Source of the DNA: D2472 sp964275585
GTDB lineage: Bacteria; Pseudomonadota; Gammaproteobacteria; Magnimaribacterales; D2472
Assembly (NCBI GenBank): GCA_964275585.1
Contig: CAXYCJ010000002.1
Location: 1-64,000, forward strand
Length of the DNA stretch: 64,000 bases
Direction: 5' to 3'
Both the position numbers and the translations under genes were made by a program. Of this stretch, positions 52,598 through 61,668 are shown piece by piece. How positions within the stretch are numbered: position 1 is the stretch's first letter; the number at the start of each line of letters is the position of its first letter. Under the pieces are notes generated by a model that was not told the origin of the DNA, ran no database searches, and saw nothing but the letters and a program-made list of their open reading frames with translations.

Positions 52598-53908
52598 ATG
52601 ACATCTCCAAATTCAGACAATTCAACCTCTGCATTTGATAGCAAGCTAGAAAGTATTTTAGAACTTTTAGAGGAAGAGGGTTCTCAACATTTTATCTATC
52701 TTACGGGTGCTGCTGGTACTGGTAAAACCACTCTGATCGAAAGGGTAAAAGATGAGTGCCTTTTAAGAAAAATCGTAGTTGCTCCTACAGGAGTGGCTGC
52801 ATTAAACATTGGTGGAAGCACAATTAACTCAGCTTTTAGAATTGGATTTGATACCTTCCCAAACATACAAGAATCAAAAGATCCTAGGTTTAAGAAACTT
52901 TTAAAAAAACTTGAGTTATTGATTATTGATGAAATTTCCATGGTTAGAGCCCCAATGCTTGATGCAATTTCAGAAACATTAAAAGTACATCGTAATTCTG
53001 CTGAGCCTTTTGGCGGCATTCATATTCTTGCCTGTGGAGATTTATTTCAATTGCCCCCAGTGGTTAAAGACCACGAAGAATCAGCCATTTTTGAAAAATA
53101 CGATTCTGTTTATTTTTTTAGTTCTCACAGTTACAAAGAAGTAGCTACACCATCTTTTTTTGAGCTCTCAAGTTCCTTTCGGCAAAAAGACGATGAAGAA
53201 TTCTACGAACTATTAAACAACGTGCGCTTGGGATCAAACCTAGAAGAATCTATTGCCAGAATAAATAGAGCTTGCCATAACCCAGAATTTGATACGGAGT
53301 CTTCCCTCATCATTACTTCAAGAAAATATCGTGCTGAACAAATAAACGAAGAGATGTTAAATTTAATTGAAGGGCCAGCAACCGCCGCTAAATCAAGAGA
53401 ACAAGGAGATCTTAGTGAAAATGATTTACCTGCTCCGCGTGAACTTCGAGTTAAAGAAGATGCAAAAGTAATGTTTATAAAAAATGATCCGGATGGTCGC
53501 TGGGTTAATGGAACGATTGGAGTGGTTACTGATTGTTCAGATAAAAATAAAAAAATTATTAAAGTAAAAGTTGGAAAAGATGTTTTTAAAGTAAAGAGAG
53601 AAGAGTGGAATAAGGTTAAATACGTTTACGATGAATATAACGATGAGATGGAAGAAGAGATTGTCTCTTCGTTCAAACAATTTCCATTAAAACTTGGCTG
53701 GGCCGTTACTATTCATAAAGCTCAGGGCTTAACTTTAGAAAGTTGTTCAGTTGATTTGGGGGAAGGGGCATTTGCAACGGGGCAAGCTTACGTTGCTTTA
53801 AGCCGCTGCAAAACTATGGCATCTTTAAATTTATATCAAGAGTTAAAAATTAGAGATGCTTTGGTTGATCCAGATATCCAAGATTTTCATGCAGAACACT
53901 TTGGATAG
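52598..53908 (+). CDS. PIF1-like superfamily 1 DNA helicase
   Basis: 436 aa from ATG 52598; a longer frame reaches 52502 but would overlap the divergent GNAT start and adds an unrelated hydrophobic stretch. Walker A GAAGTGKTT (38-46), APTGVAALNIGGSTINSAF, Walker B LLIIDEISMV, GDLFQLPPV, the arginine segment SSSFRQ, and the PIF1 C-terminal signature AVTIHKAQGLTLESCSVDLG with YVALSRCK. Likely 5'-3' helicase acting on structured DNA. TACAAT at 52583-52588 is a possible -10 box 9 nt before the ATG. Confidence 0.9.
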   Translation: MTSPNSDNSTSAFDSKLESILELLEEEGSQHFIYLTGAAGTGKTTLIERVKDECLLRKIVVAPTGVAALNIGGSTINSAFRIGFDTFPNIQESKDPRFKKLLKKLELLIIDEISMVRAPMLDAISETLKVHRNSAEPFGGIHILACGDLFQLPPVVKDHEESAIFEKYDSVYFFSSHSYKEVATPSFFELSSSFRQKDDEEFYELLNNVRLGSNLEESIARINRACHNPEFDTESSLIITSRKYRAEQINEEMLNLIEGPATAAKSREQGDLSENDLPAPRELRVKEDAKVMFIKNDPDGRWVNGTIGVVTDCSDKNKKIIKVKVGKDVFKVKREEWNKVKYVYDEYNDEMEEEIVSSFKQFPLKLGWAVTIHKAQGLTLESCSVDLGEGAFATGQAYVALSRCKTMASLNLYQELKIRDALVDPDIQDFHAEHFG

Positions 53909-53943
53909 CTCTACAATAGAATTTTACTTTTGTAATTGAGTGC

Positions 53944-55314
53944 ATGGAAAATCTGATACCCAATATTTCTGAATTAATAATTACATTTTCTGATTTTGTT
54001 TGGGAGTGGAATGCTCCATTCCTTGTAGGAGCAGGGATATTTTTTCTTTTTTACTCAAAACTTACTCCTTTTAAATATATCCTTCATGCCTTCGAATTAA
54101 TAAGAGGCAAGCATACAAAACAAGAGGACATTGGAGAAGTTACCCATTTTCAGGCTTTAACCACAGCCTTATCCGGCACGATTGGTCTTGGAAATATTTC
54201 TGGCGTTGCTCTTGCTATTGGTTATGGTGGTCCGGGAGTAATTTTTTGGATGTGGATAACTGCAATTGTTGGCATAGCAACTAAATTTTTTACTTGTACT
54301 TTATCTGTGATGTATCGAGATGTAGATGAAGATGGAACAGTACGCAGTGGACCAATGTATATTATTAAAAATGCACTGCCTAGATCCATGATGCCATTGG
54401 CATATTTTTTTGCAGCTGCTGGTTTAATTGGTGCTTTGCCGGGATTTCAAAGCAATCAAATGGTTCAGATGCTTGAGACCTTACCAATCTTTGAGTTCAA
54501 ATATTTTAATTTAATGGCTGGAATAATTTTAGCTGCGATCACTGGAGCTGTAATTTTTGGTGGATTGGTGAGGATAGCAAAGGTTTCTCAATGGCTTGTA
54601 CCCTCAATGAGCATCTTATATTTTGGTTCTGTCATGGTTGCGCTAATTCTCAACTTTGAGGCAGTCATTCCTGCATTTCAAATTATTATAGAAGATGCTT
54701 TTACAGGTTCTGCGGTTGCTGGAGGAAGTGTTATAGCTGTAATTATCATGGGCGTTAAAAGAAGCGCTCATTCTAATGAAGCAGGGATAGGAACAGAATC
54801 GCTTGTTCATGGTGCTGCTAAGACCTCAAATCCAGTCAAGCAAGGTTTGGTTGCTATGCTTGGACCTATTTTTGATACTTTGATAATGTGCACATCTACA
54901 GCATTGTTAATTATTATCTCAGGAGTTTGGTTAGACATAGGCCCAGGCGTCGAGGGCGTTAAATTGACTGCAGAAGCATTCAGCGTTCTTCTTGGTCCAG
55001 TGGGATATGCAATTTTACTTATCTGCGTAGTAAGCTTTGGAGCCAGCACTATTTTCACTTACTCATTTTATGGATCTGCTTGTGCTCAATTCTTATTTGG
55101 CAAAAAAGGAGTAAAAATTTATCAATGGGTCATCATTTTCTTTGTTGTTGTCTTCGCAGTAATACCCGTAAAGACTGCTATTGCTGTCATTGATCTTTCA
55201 TTTGCATTTATGGCGATACCAACATTAATCTCATCAGTCTGGCTTGCACCTAAGGTGCTTGAAAAAGCAAGAGACTACTTTGCAACCCTAGAATCTGATA
55301 CTGCTAGTATCTAA
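53944..55314 (+). CDS. alanine/glycine:sodium symporter (AGCS family)
   Basis: 456-aa inner-membrane transporter with about ten or eleven hydrophobic helices. The AGCS signature is ALTTALSGTIGLGNISGVALAIGYGGPGVIFWMW; VKRSAHSNEAGIGTESLVHGAA and CVVSFGASTIFTYSFYG are further family blocks. Expected to import alanine or glycine with Na+, consistent with a marine habitat. Stands alone: helicase upstream on the same strand, convergent FAD oxidoreductase one base downstream. Confidence 0.93.
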   Translation: MENLIPNISELIITFSDFVWEWNAPFLVGAGIFFLFYSKLTPFKYILHAFELIRGKHTKQEDIGEVTHFQALTTALSGTIGLGNISGVALAIGYGGPGVIFWMWITAIVGIATKFFTCTLSVMYRDVDEDGTVRSGPMYIIKNALPRSMMPLAYFFAAAGLIGALPGFQSNQMVQMLETLPIFEFKYFNLMAGIILAAITGAVIFGGLVRIAKVSQWLVPSMSILYFGSVMVALILNFEAVIPAFQIIIEDAFTGSAVAGGSVIAVIIMGVKRSAHSNEAGIGTESLVHGAAKTSNPVKQGLVAMLGPIFDTLIMCTSTALLIIISGVWLDIGPGVEGVKLTAEAFSVLLGPVGYAILLICVVSFGASTIFTYSFYGSACAQFLFGKKGVKIYQWVIIFFVVVFAVIPVKTAIAVIDLSFAFMAIPTLISSVWLAPKVLEKARDYFATLESDTASI

Positions 55315-56904
55315 TTATTTATCCTTAAGAATTTCTCTAGCTGCATTTTTTCCAGGAAGCCCAGTAACGCCTCCACCAGGATGTGTTCCAGAGCCACACA
55401 TATAAAGAGATTTTAAGGGGCCGCGATAGTTTCCATAGTTTAGAAGAGGTCTAGCAGCCCACATTTGATCCAATGTCATTTGGCCATGCATTATGTCTCC
55501 ACCAATCAATCCAAATTTTTCTTCAAGATCAAGAGGAGAAAGAATCATAGTGCCTAAAATAGATTCTTTAAAATTCGGAGCATGTTTTGTAACAGTATTA
55601 ATAATAGTGTCTGCGGCATCTAGTCTATGATCATGCCAGGACCGTCCGTCAGATAAAGAGGGAGAGAATTGTTGACAGAACAATGAAGCAACGTGTTGCC
55701 CTTTAGGCGCTAAGGTATCGTCCATTGTGGATGGAATTAACATTTCCACAATTGGATCTTTTGACCACCCATGAGTCTTAGCATCTATGTATGCGCGATC
55801 CATGTAATCTAGGGTTGGAGCAATAACAATCCCACTTTGGTGATGCTCAGCTATCTCTTTGCCTGGCAGAGCATTAAAATCTGGGAGTTCTGAAAGTGCT
55901 ACATTCATTCTAAAGGTACCTGAACCACATTTGTAGCCATCCATACTGCGATTGAATTCTGGATCTAAGTCTTCTGCTGCAATTAATTTTTTGTAAAGGA
56001 GTTTGGGATTTAAATTAGAAATAATTTTTTTAGCTTCAACAATTGAGCCATCTTCTAATTGAATTCCAGTCGCTCTGCTATTGGAAACCATTACCTTGTC
56101 TACCCCAGCATCTGTAAAAATATTTACACCCAAATCTATACAGGCTTCTTTCATGGCTTGGGTGATAGAACCCATTCCACCTATAGCATGACCCCAGGCT
56201 CCTTTTTCTCCATCCACTTCACCAAATACATGATGCAATAAAACATAAGCAGAGCCAGGCGTATCAGGACTTGCAAAATTTCCAACAATTGCATCAAATC
56301 CAAATGCAGCCTTGACATGTTCACTTTCAAACCAACCGTCTAGAAAAGAGCGGGCACTTTTAGTAAAAAGATTGTAAACATCCCTATGGACTTGATTGCC
56401 TTGTGTAGCAATAGGCCAAAGCTGAAGCGCAGCATTTAAGGCAGCTTTAATTCCTTGTTTAGGGTTAGGAGGCGTCTTGACTGATAGATCTCTTAGCACA
56501 TCTGCAACAGCTTCAATTCGATCATAGTATTCAGGTAATCTTTCAGCATCCTTGTTAGAAAATTTTCTAAATTCTTGCTGAGTTCTCTCTAACCCTCCAC
56601 CTAATTTAAGGTAGCTTGAATTAGTAAGGGGCAAAAAATTTGATATAGGCCTTTTTACAATTTCTAACCCAAGCTCTTTGAGCTTCATTTCTTTAATAAT
56701 TGAAGGGTTCAATAAGCTTACTGTATAACTTGCAACAGAGTTTTTAAATCCTGGATGAAACTCTTCTGTAACAGCAGCTCCACCTACAATAGATCGCTTT
56801 TCATAGACATTGACATTGAGTCCAGCTTTGGCTAAATAAAAAGCACAAACAAGTCCATTGTGACCGCCGCCAATAATTAGTGCATCAGTATTTTTTTTAG
56901 ACAT
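55315..56904 (-). CDS. FAD-dependent oxidoreductase, PYROXD2/phytoene-desaturase-like
   Basis: 529 aa. N-terminal FAD-binding ALIIGGGHNGLVCAFYLAKAGLNVNVYEKR with GGAAVTEEFHPGF, and a C-terminal YMCGSGTHPGGGVTGLPGKNAA that closes the FAD site, as in the CrtI-like/PYROXD2 group. No carotenoid genes are adjacent and the family includes many non-carotenoid enzymes, so carotenoid desaturation is not assumed. Convergent with the symporter gene with no intergenic space; divergent from the CotH lipoprotein gene. Confidence 0.88.
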   Translation of the reverse strand: MSKKNTDALIIGGGHNGLVCAFYLAKAGLNVNVYEKRSIVGGAAVTEEFHPGFKNSVASYTVSLLNPSIIKEMKLKELGLEIVKRPISNFLPLTNSSYLKLGGGLERTQQEFRKFSNKDAERLPEYYDRIEAVADVLRDLSVKTPPNPKQGIKAALNAALQLWPIATQGNQVHRDVYNLFTKSARSFLDGWFESEHVKAAFGFDAIVGNFASPDTPGSAYVLLHHVFGEVDGEKGAWGHAIGGMGSITQAMKEACIDLGVNIFTDAGVDKVMVSNSRATGIQLEDGSIVEAKKIISNLNPKLLYKKLIAAEDLDPEFNRSMDGYKCGSGTFRMNVALSELPDFNALPGKEIAEHHQSGIVIAPTLDYMDRAYIDAKTHGWSKDPIVEMLIPSTMDDTLAPKGQHVASLFCQQFSPSLSDGRSWHDHRLDAADTIINTVTKHAPNFKESILGTMILSPLDLEEKFGLIGGDIMHGQMTLDQMWAARPLLNYGNYRGPLKSLYMCGSGTHPGGGVTGLPGKNAAREILKDK

Positions 56905-56963
56905 TCACTTCTTTTTATAATAAATTTAGATACAGATTATAGATTTAATATTTAGAAAATTAT

Positions 56964-59339
56964 ATGAACATTAGGTTCTTAAAAAAATTCAATCATCTCT
57001 TTTATAACTCACTTGTCCTTGTTTTTTTGATTGGTTGTGGAGGGGGTGGGGGCGGAGGCTCAGCTGGTGTTGTTCCAGCTCCTAATGTCGCACCAACAAT
57101 TTCAGGATCAATTTTAGAGATAAGAGTGGAAGAGACGATGAGTTTTCAACCCACTGCAAGTGATGCAAATAATGACTCTTTATCTTTTTCTATTGCCGGT
57201 GCTCCAGCTTGGTCTAATTTTAATGCTAATTCTGGATTATTTACTGGAAAGCCCAGTAATGCTGATCTTGGTTCGGTCTACTCAATTACTATTACAGTTT
57301 CAGACGGCCAACTTTCAACATCCATCGCATTTGACCTAACTGTCATTAAACCCTTATTTGCAATTAATTTATCTATCGCCTCAATGGCAAATTATATGAA
57401 TCTTGCAATTTCCTTATCCGGTTGTTTTTTTAATCAGAGTGATACTGAGTGTGCTGATGGAGAAGAAGAAATCGTTATTGTTGAGAATGGACTTTCAAGG
57501 TTTAGCAATACATTGGCGGCAGGTAGTCCTTTTGAACTATCTATAGAAAGAGACCCTGGTAGACAAAAATGCGAGCTATCTGAGTCAAGTGGGCAAATGG
57601 GAAATCTGGATCAAACTTTAACTGTGAGCTGTGAAGATGATGCATCAGCGCCATTATTTAAGACCAATAAACTTCATAAGATTCGCATTACGATGTCTCA
57701 GGCAGAGTGGAAGAGGTTTCTTTTGGATTACGAGAGAGCTAACTATAAAAATGGAGATTCATCAGGTTTTGTTCATCCCTGGGGTGCAATTTTTTGGTCT
57801 CATAGTGAAGTATATAGGCAAGCTAATTTTGCATATCTTGACTCGCAAGGAGAGGTCATAGAGTCTTATGCAAACATTGGATTTAAAATGAAAGGTAACA
57901 CCAGTCGACAAGTTCCTCAGATTAGTGTTACTCAATCAGATGGTACCTCTAAACTTACTCCTAAAAGATTTAGCTTTGCAATTAAATTCGATGAAAAGTT
58001 TGATGAAGACGAAGGAGTGTATTCATGTATTGACGCCACTGGAAGTCCTGCTGCAATTCCAGGCCCTCCTTGTGAAAATAGGGTTGGCAAAGACTTGCTT
58101 GAGGTTCCAGAAAATGATGATAGAACTTTTATGGACATGGAGAAGGTCTACTTTAGATATAACAGAGACGATCCCTCTTATCAAAGAGAGCTCTTAGCCC
58201 ATACGATTCTTAATAACATCGGAGTGCCAACATCAAGGATGTCTCATGCCAATATTGAGCTAGTACTTACAGGAGATGGAACTTATAACAATCAGCCCTT
58301 GCCACAAAGTTTTAATATGGGCGTTTTTCAAATGACAGAACAAATTGATAAACCATTTTTAAAACGATTGTTTCGTAAAAATGGCTATCTTTTTAAGGCT
58401 ACCGGAGGGGACTTAAGTAAATCCTCTTCTATAAACCCACTTTGCGTTCCATACGAAGATGATACTGGTTATGTAAACACTCAGTTTTGTGAAATCGGAG
58501 TTGAAAAACCTGATCCAGCCTCAAGAGAAGAGTGGCTAGGCACTGACAATTATTTAAATCCAACATTTGTGAACTCTGATATTAATGATGATGGAGGTGA
58601 GGTCTCGCAATTCAAACCTTATGAGCCAGTCTATGATTTAAAATCAAAGAAAAGTAAAGTTAAAGCCGGCAGGGTTTTGCTAGAAGACTTTATTAAATTT
58701 GTACAAACCAATCCAAGCGCTTCAATGCTTGCAGAGCAGTTTGATGTTTCTGGCTTTATAAAAGCTCAAGCTGCAGATATCGCTATGGGAGCTCCAGATC
58801 ATTATGCTAGGGTTGCAAATAATTTCTATCTTTACTTCAATCCCATTTCATCTAAGTGGATTTATATTCCCAATGATTATGATTTTGTTTTTAGAGACCA
58901 TCATCCACAATGGGGCTTATTCATTTCACTGGATGCCTTTCAAGACCTTGCTTCAACATATGCATTTCAGTCATTAGGTAAAATTGCTTGGACCGATAGA
59001 GAGCTTGGTGATGTAACTCCAATTTTATGGGACATTATATTCTCAGAACCTAGTAACAAAGAGGCTCTCTACAAAAATATAAAATCTATTTTAAATAATC
59101 AATTTAACTGGGAAACATCTTTATCAAATTTACTTGATGAAAGAGATAATTTAGTAAGAGATTCTATCCAATCAACCGTTGCGGTCAGCCCAGCTGGCTG
59201 TCAACATATCTATAATCGTAATGCCATCGATTCAGAATCTTCAACCGCTCTATGTGATATTAATGATATGTCTATCAAAAGGTTTATTGAGTTGAGAAAA
59301 ATCACCCTCAGCGAAGAACTTGAATCTGCTGGTATGTAA
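56964..59339 (+). CDS. large lipoprotein with putative Ig domain and CotH kinase domain
   Basis: 791 aa, exported. Signal peptide with lipobox at Cys25 (FLIGC) followed by a run of seven glycines. Residues about 40-125 are a cadherin-like/putative Ig domain (NVAPTISG, DANNDSLSFSI, GLFTGKPSNADLGSVYSITITVSDG). From about 230 a CotH kinase domain (PF08757): LHKIRITMSQAEWKRFL, IGFKMKGNTSRQ, PKRFSFAIKFDEKFD, LAHTILNNIGVPTSR, and IPNDYDFVFRDH with catalytic-type acids. CotH proteins are atypical protein kinases found in spore coats and bacterial surfaces. An inter-domain region (about 130-225) with paired cysteines is not recognised. Confidence 0.87.
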   Translation: MNIRFLKKFNHLFYNSLVLVFLIGCGGGGGGGSAGVVPAPNVAPTISGSILEIRVEETMSFQPTASDANNDSLSFSIAGAPAWSNFNANSGLFTGKPSNADLGSVYSITITVSDGQLSTSIAFDLTVIKPLFAINLSIASMANYMNLAISLSGCFFNQSDTECADGEEEIVIVENGLSRFSNTLAAGSPFELSIERDPGRQKCELSESSGQMGNLDQTLTVSCEDDASAPLFKTNKLHKIRITMSQAEWKRFLLDYERANYKNGDSSGFVHPWGAIFWSHSEVYRQANFAYLDSQGEVIESYANIGFKMKGNTSRQVPQISVTQSDGTSKLTPKRFSFAIKFDEKFDEDEGVYSCIDATGSPAAIPGPPCENRVGKDLLEVPENDDRTFMDMEKVYFRYNRDDPSYQRELLAHTILNNIGVPTSRMSHANIELVLTGDGTYNNQPLPQSFNMGVFQMTEQIDKPFLKRLFRKNGYLFKATGGDLSKSSSINPLCVPYEDDTGYVNTQFCEIGVEKPDPASREEWLGTDNYLNPTFVNSDINDDGGEVSQFKPYEPVYDLKSKKSKVKAGRVLLEDFIKFVQTNPSASMLAEQFDVSGFIKAQAADIAMGAPDHYARVANNFYLYFNPISSKWIYIPNDYDFVFRDHHPQWGLFISLDAFQDLASTYAFQSLGKIAWTDRELGDVTPILWDIIFSEPSNKEALYKNIKSILNNQFNWETSLSNLLDERDNLVRDSIQSTVAVSPAGCQHIYNRNAIDSESSTALCDINDMSIKRFIELRKITLSEELESAGM

Positions 59340-59428
59340 TTCTCTAACTTAAGTCTTCTATTCTCCCAATAACCCAGATGCTTTTTAGTTGAGATAAATT
59401 ATAAAAATAGCCACTTCCGCAACCCTAT

Positions 59429-60727
59429 TTATATTGAAAGAGGCTTCAGTGACTTAGCTCCTTCCAAGTTTTCAAAATTTTTTAACATGCTTTTACTAAT
59501 CTCAATAAATGATTGGTAGCTTCCATTTTCATCAAGCTTTTCTTCAATAATGCAACCCGAATCAAACAACTTAGACCTCATCGCTGCTTGAGTCGGAGAA
59601 AAGCAAATCCAGCCAGCAAGAATCTCTCCAAAAAGAATTTGAGAAATTTGAGTTTTTAATTCGTCCAAGCCATCCCCAGTTTCAGCAGAAATTTTTATTT
59701 CAGGGTATTTATTATTTACGGGGTGAATTTCAATATCTGTTATTAAATCAATTTTATTTAAGACTCGTATTTGAGGTATTTTCTCTATTCCAAGATCTTC
59801 TAAAATTAGATCAACCTGTTGAATTTTAAAACCACGTTCCGGATCTGCAGCATCTATTACATGCACTAAGAGATCAGCGGAAGACAAATCATCCAAAGTC
59901 GCTTTAAAGGATTCAACTAGCTTGGTTGGAAGATTAGATATAAACCCTACAGTGTCTGAAAATAGAACTGTACTTAAGGTTTTGGATTTAAAATCTGCTT
60001 TGCGTGTCGTAGTATCTAAAGTAGCAAATAGCTTATCTGCTGCATAAAGACCGCCTTTTGTTAATGTATTGAAAAGCGAGGTCTTCCCCGCATTGGTATA
60101 ACCCACAAGAGCAACTAATTTATTTGCACCTTTTTTCCTAGAATATCGATTTAAGTTTTTTTGATTATGCTGTTTTTTTAATCTATTTTTTAACTGCTTA
60201 ATTCGATTGCCAACCAGTCGCCTGTCTGTTTCTAGCTGAGTTTCTCCTGGGCCTCTTAAGCCAATTCCTCCTTTCTGCCTCTCCAAATGACTCCATCCAC
60301 GAACCAGCCGCGTTGAAAGAAAGCTTAATTGAGCTAACTCAACTTGCAGCTTTCCAATATCACTTTGAGCTCTGCTAGCAAAAATATCTAAGATTAAGCC
60401 TGTTCTATCAAGCACTCTCGCACAAAGAACTATTTCTAAGTTTCGTTCTTGTGATGGAGAAAGCTCGCAATCTAGCAATACTAATTTTATATTTTTATCT
60501 GTTAATAAGGTTTTTAGTTCCTCTACTTTTCCTTTGGTTATGAAATGACTTGCAGAAACAAAATTTTGATTTGAGAAAATATGATCCTCAATTTTTAATC
60601 CAGCTGACTTAGCCAAATCCAAGAATTCATTAGAATTGAAATGATTAGATTCTTTTGAAGATGACCTTAAAACATCAACCGAAACAATAATTGCCCTGAG
60701 ATCATCTGGAACTAATGTTTTTTCCAA
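59429..60727 (-). CDS. hflX: ribosome-associated GTPase HflX
   Basis: GTPase that splits stalled or heat-damaged ribosomes. 432 aa. N-terminal HflX domain with LLDCELSPSQERNLE, DRTGLILDIFASRAQSDIGKLQVELAQL and GGIGLRGPGETQLETDRR; G domain with G1 GYTNAGKTSL, G3 DTVGFISNLP and G4 NKID. The start is TTG at 60727: the same frame is closed by the DUF1330 stop just upstream and no ATG follows until well inside the conserved domain. No hfq or miaA neighbours, unlike E. coli. Confidence 0.94.
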   Translation of the reverse strand: MEKTLVPDDLRAIIVSVDVLRSSSKESNHFNSNEFLDLAKSAGLKIEDHIFSNQNFVSASHFITKGKVEELKTLLTDKNIKLVLLDCELSPSQERNLEIVLCARVLDRTGLILDIFASRAQSDIGKLQVELAQLSFLSTRLVRGWSHLERQKGGIGLRGPGETQLETDRRLVGNRIKQLKNRLKKQHNQKNLNRYSRKKGANKLVALVGYTNAGKTSLFNTLTKGGLYAADKLFATLDTTTRKADFKSKTLSTVLFSDTVGFISNLPTKLVESFKATLDDLSSADLLVHVIDAADPERGFKIQQVDLILEDLGIEKIPQIRVLNKIDLITDIEIHPVNNKYPEIKISAETGDGLDELKTQISQILFGEILAGWICFSPTQAAMRSKLFDSGCIIEEKLDENGSYQSFIEISKSMLKNFENLEGAKSLKPLSI

Positions 60728-60745
60728 GTTAAATAGACTGTAAGA

Positions 60746-61054
60746 TCATCTTTTTAGCATTTTTGTAAATGTGATGGAGTGTGTATTTGTTCCTGCTCGA
60801 CGGAACTTAGACAACTCTTGATATTCTGGATCATCAAACCAGTTATTTGCATCATCTTCTGTTTCAAAGCCAAAAAGAATCACTCTCCCTTTCAAAGGCG
60901 TATCTCCCTCTCTATGTTCAGGCACATCATCAAAAGTTATAAAAGAACCTTTGTGTTTTTTTAGAATTGGAAAAAAACCTTTTTCATATTTTCGATATTC
61001 ATCAACATCAGTAACTTCAAGGTTAGCTATTGCTATAATTTCAAAATCGTTCAT
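60746..61054 (-). CDS. DUF1330 family protein
   Basis: 102-aa ferredoxin-like dimeric alpha-beta barrel protein. Typical pattern: AIANLEVTDVDEYRKYEKGFFPILKKH, GRVILFGFETEDDANNWFDDPEYQELSKFR. Function unknown. It lies 18 nt upstream of hflX on the same strand and is in the same reading frame, separated by its TGA. Confidence 0.85.
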   Translation of the reverse strand: MNDFEIIAIANLEVTDVDEYRKYEKGFFPILKKHKGSFITFDDVPEHREGDTPLKGRVILFGFETEDDANNWFDDPEYQELSKFRRAGTNTHSITFTKMLKR

Positions 61055-61160
61055 AAATAAATTTCATTGTTTAAAATATTATTGTACTTAAATCCCCCAA
61101 TGAAAACAGATTAATCATTTGCAAATCTTTCATTATTTGCCCACAATCCATCCTTTAAAA

Positions 61161-61166
61161 TAATTA
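61161..61166 (+). promoter_or_regulatory. -10-like box before the thioesterase gene
   Basis: TAATTA at 61161-61166 with TTGCCC 18 bp upstream (61137-61142); the ATG at 61174 is 7 nt after the box and lacks a Shine-Dalgarno. A further example of leaderless spacing. Confidence 0.3.
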
Positions 61167-61173
61167 ATAAAGT

Positions 61174-61647
61174 ATGAAAAATCTTTTTCCATATGAAGGC
61201 AAGGAAGTAATTGTTACTCAAGATATGTGTGATTTTAATGGGCATATGAATGTAAATCATATTAAAGAGGTTTTTGAGCAGGGCTGGGAATTTACCTCTA
61301 AAGATTTTGGCTTCGATGAAGAGTATCTAGAGAGTGGCTTCTCTTCATTTACCCTAGAGGATAACTATAGGTTTCAAAAAGAGTTTCTTCTAGGAGAGAA
61401 AATTTTTCCTGCATTCAGACTATTTAATGTTAATAAAAAATTATTTCATATGATCGGCGCTCTCTTTGATAAAGATGACGTGATTTGTGCTACGTATGAG
61501 ACGGTAGAAGGTCACATTGATATGAGCAAAAGGAGGATGTCTCCCATGGATTCTAAAAGACTAGAAAAGGTCTCTGCCATAAAGAAAGCTCATGATGCTC
61601 TAGGCCCAGTTCCATATGACATAAGACTGAAGATTAAAGATTTGTAA
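61174..61647 (+). CDS. hotdog-fold thioesterase family protein
   Basis: 157 aa. The 4-hydroxybenzoyl-CoA-thioesterase-like motif DFNGHMNVNHI (Asp20, His24) sits after a short beta strand, followed by the long central helix and EDNYRFQKEFLLGEKI. The last 40 residues are basic and contain RRMSPMDSKRLEKV, reminiscent of betaine/carnitine-side-chain thioesterases. Acyl-CoA substrate unknown. An SDR gene follows 21 nt later, probably co-transcribed. Confidence 0.82.
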   Translation: MKNLFPYEGKEVIVTQDMCDFNGHMNVNHIKEVFEQGWEFTSKDFGFDEEYLESGFSSFTLEDNYRFQKEFLLGEKIFPAFRLFNVNKKLFHMIGALFDKDDVICATYETVEGHIDMSKRRMSPMDSKRLEKVSAIKKAHDALGPVPYDIRLKIKDL

Positions 61648-61668
61648 TTAAATATTCATGGACTCAAT

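Noticed and set aside
51290..52600. Second copy of the tRNA-Ser 3' end as an attachment site marking an integrated island
   Set aside because: No repeat of the T-arm/acceptor sequence was seen on the far side of the channel cluster, and there is no integrase gene.
59340..59428. About 26 open codons on the minus strand downstream of hflX
   Set aside because: No start codon and short enough to arise by chance.
61117..61140. ATTTGCAAAT palindrome and GCAAAT/ATTTGC pair upstream of the thioesterase gene
   Set aside because: Short AT-rich palindromes are frequent by chance here; nothing else supports an operator.
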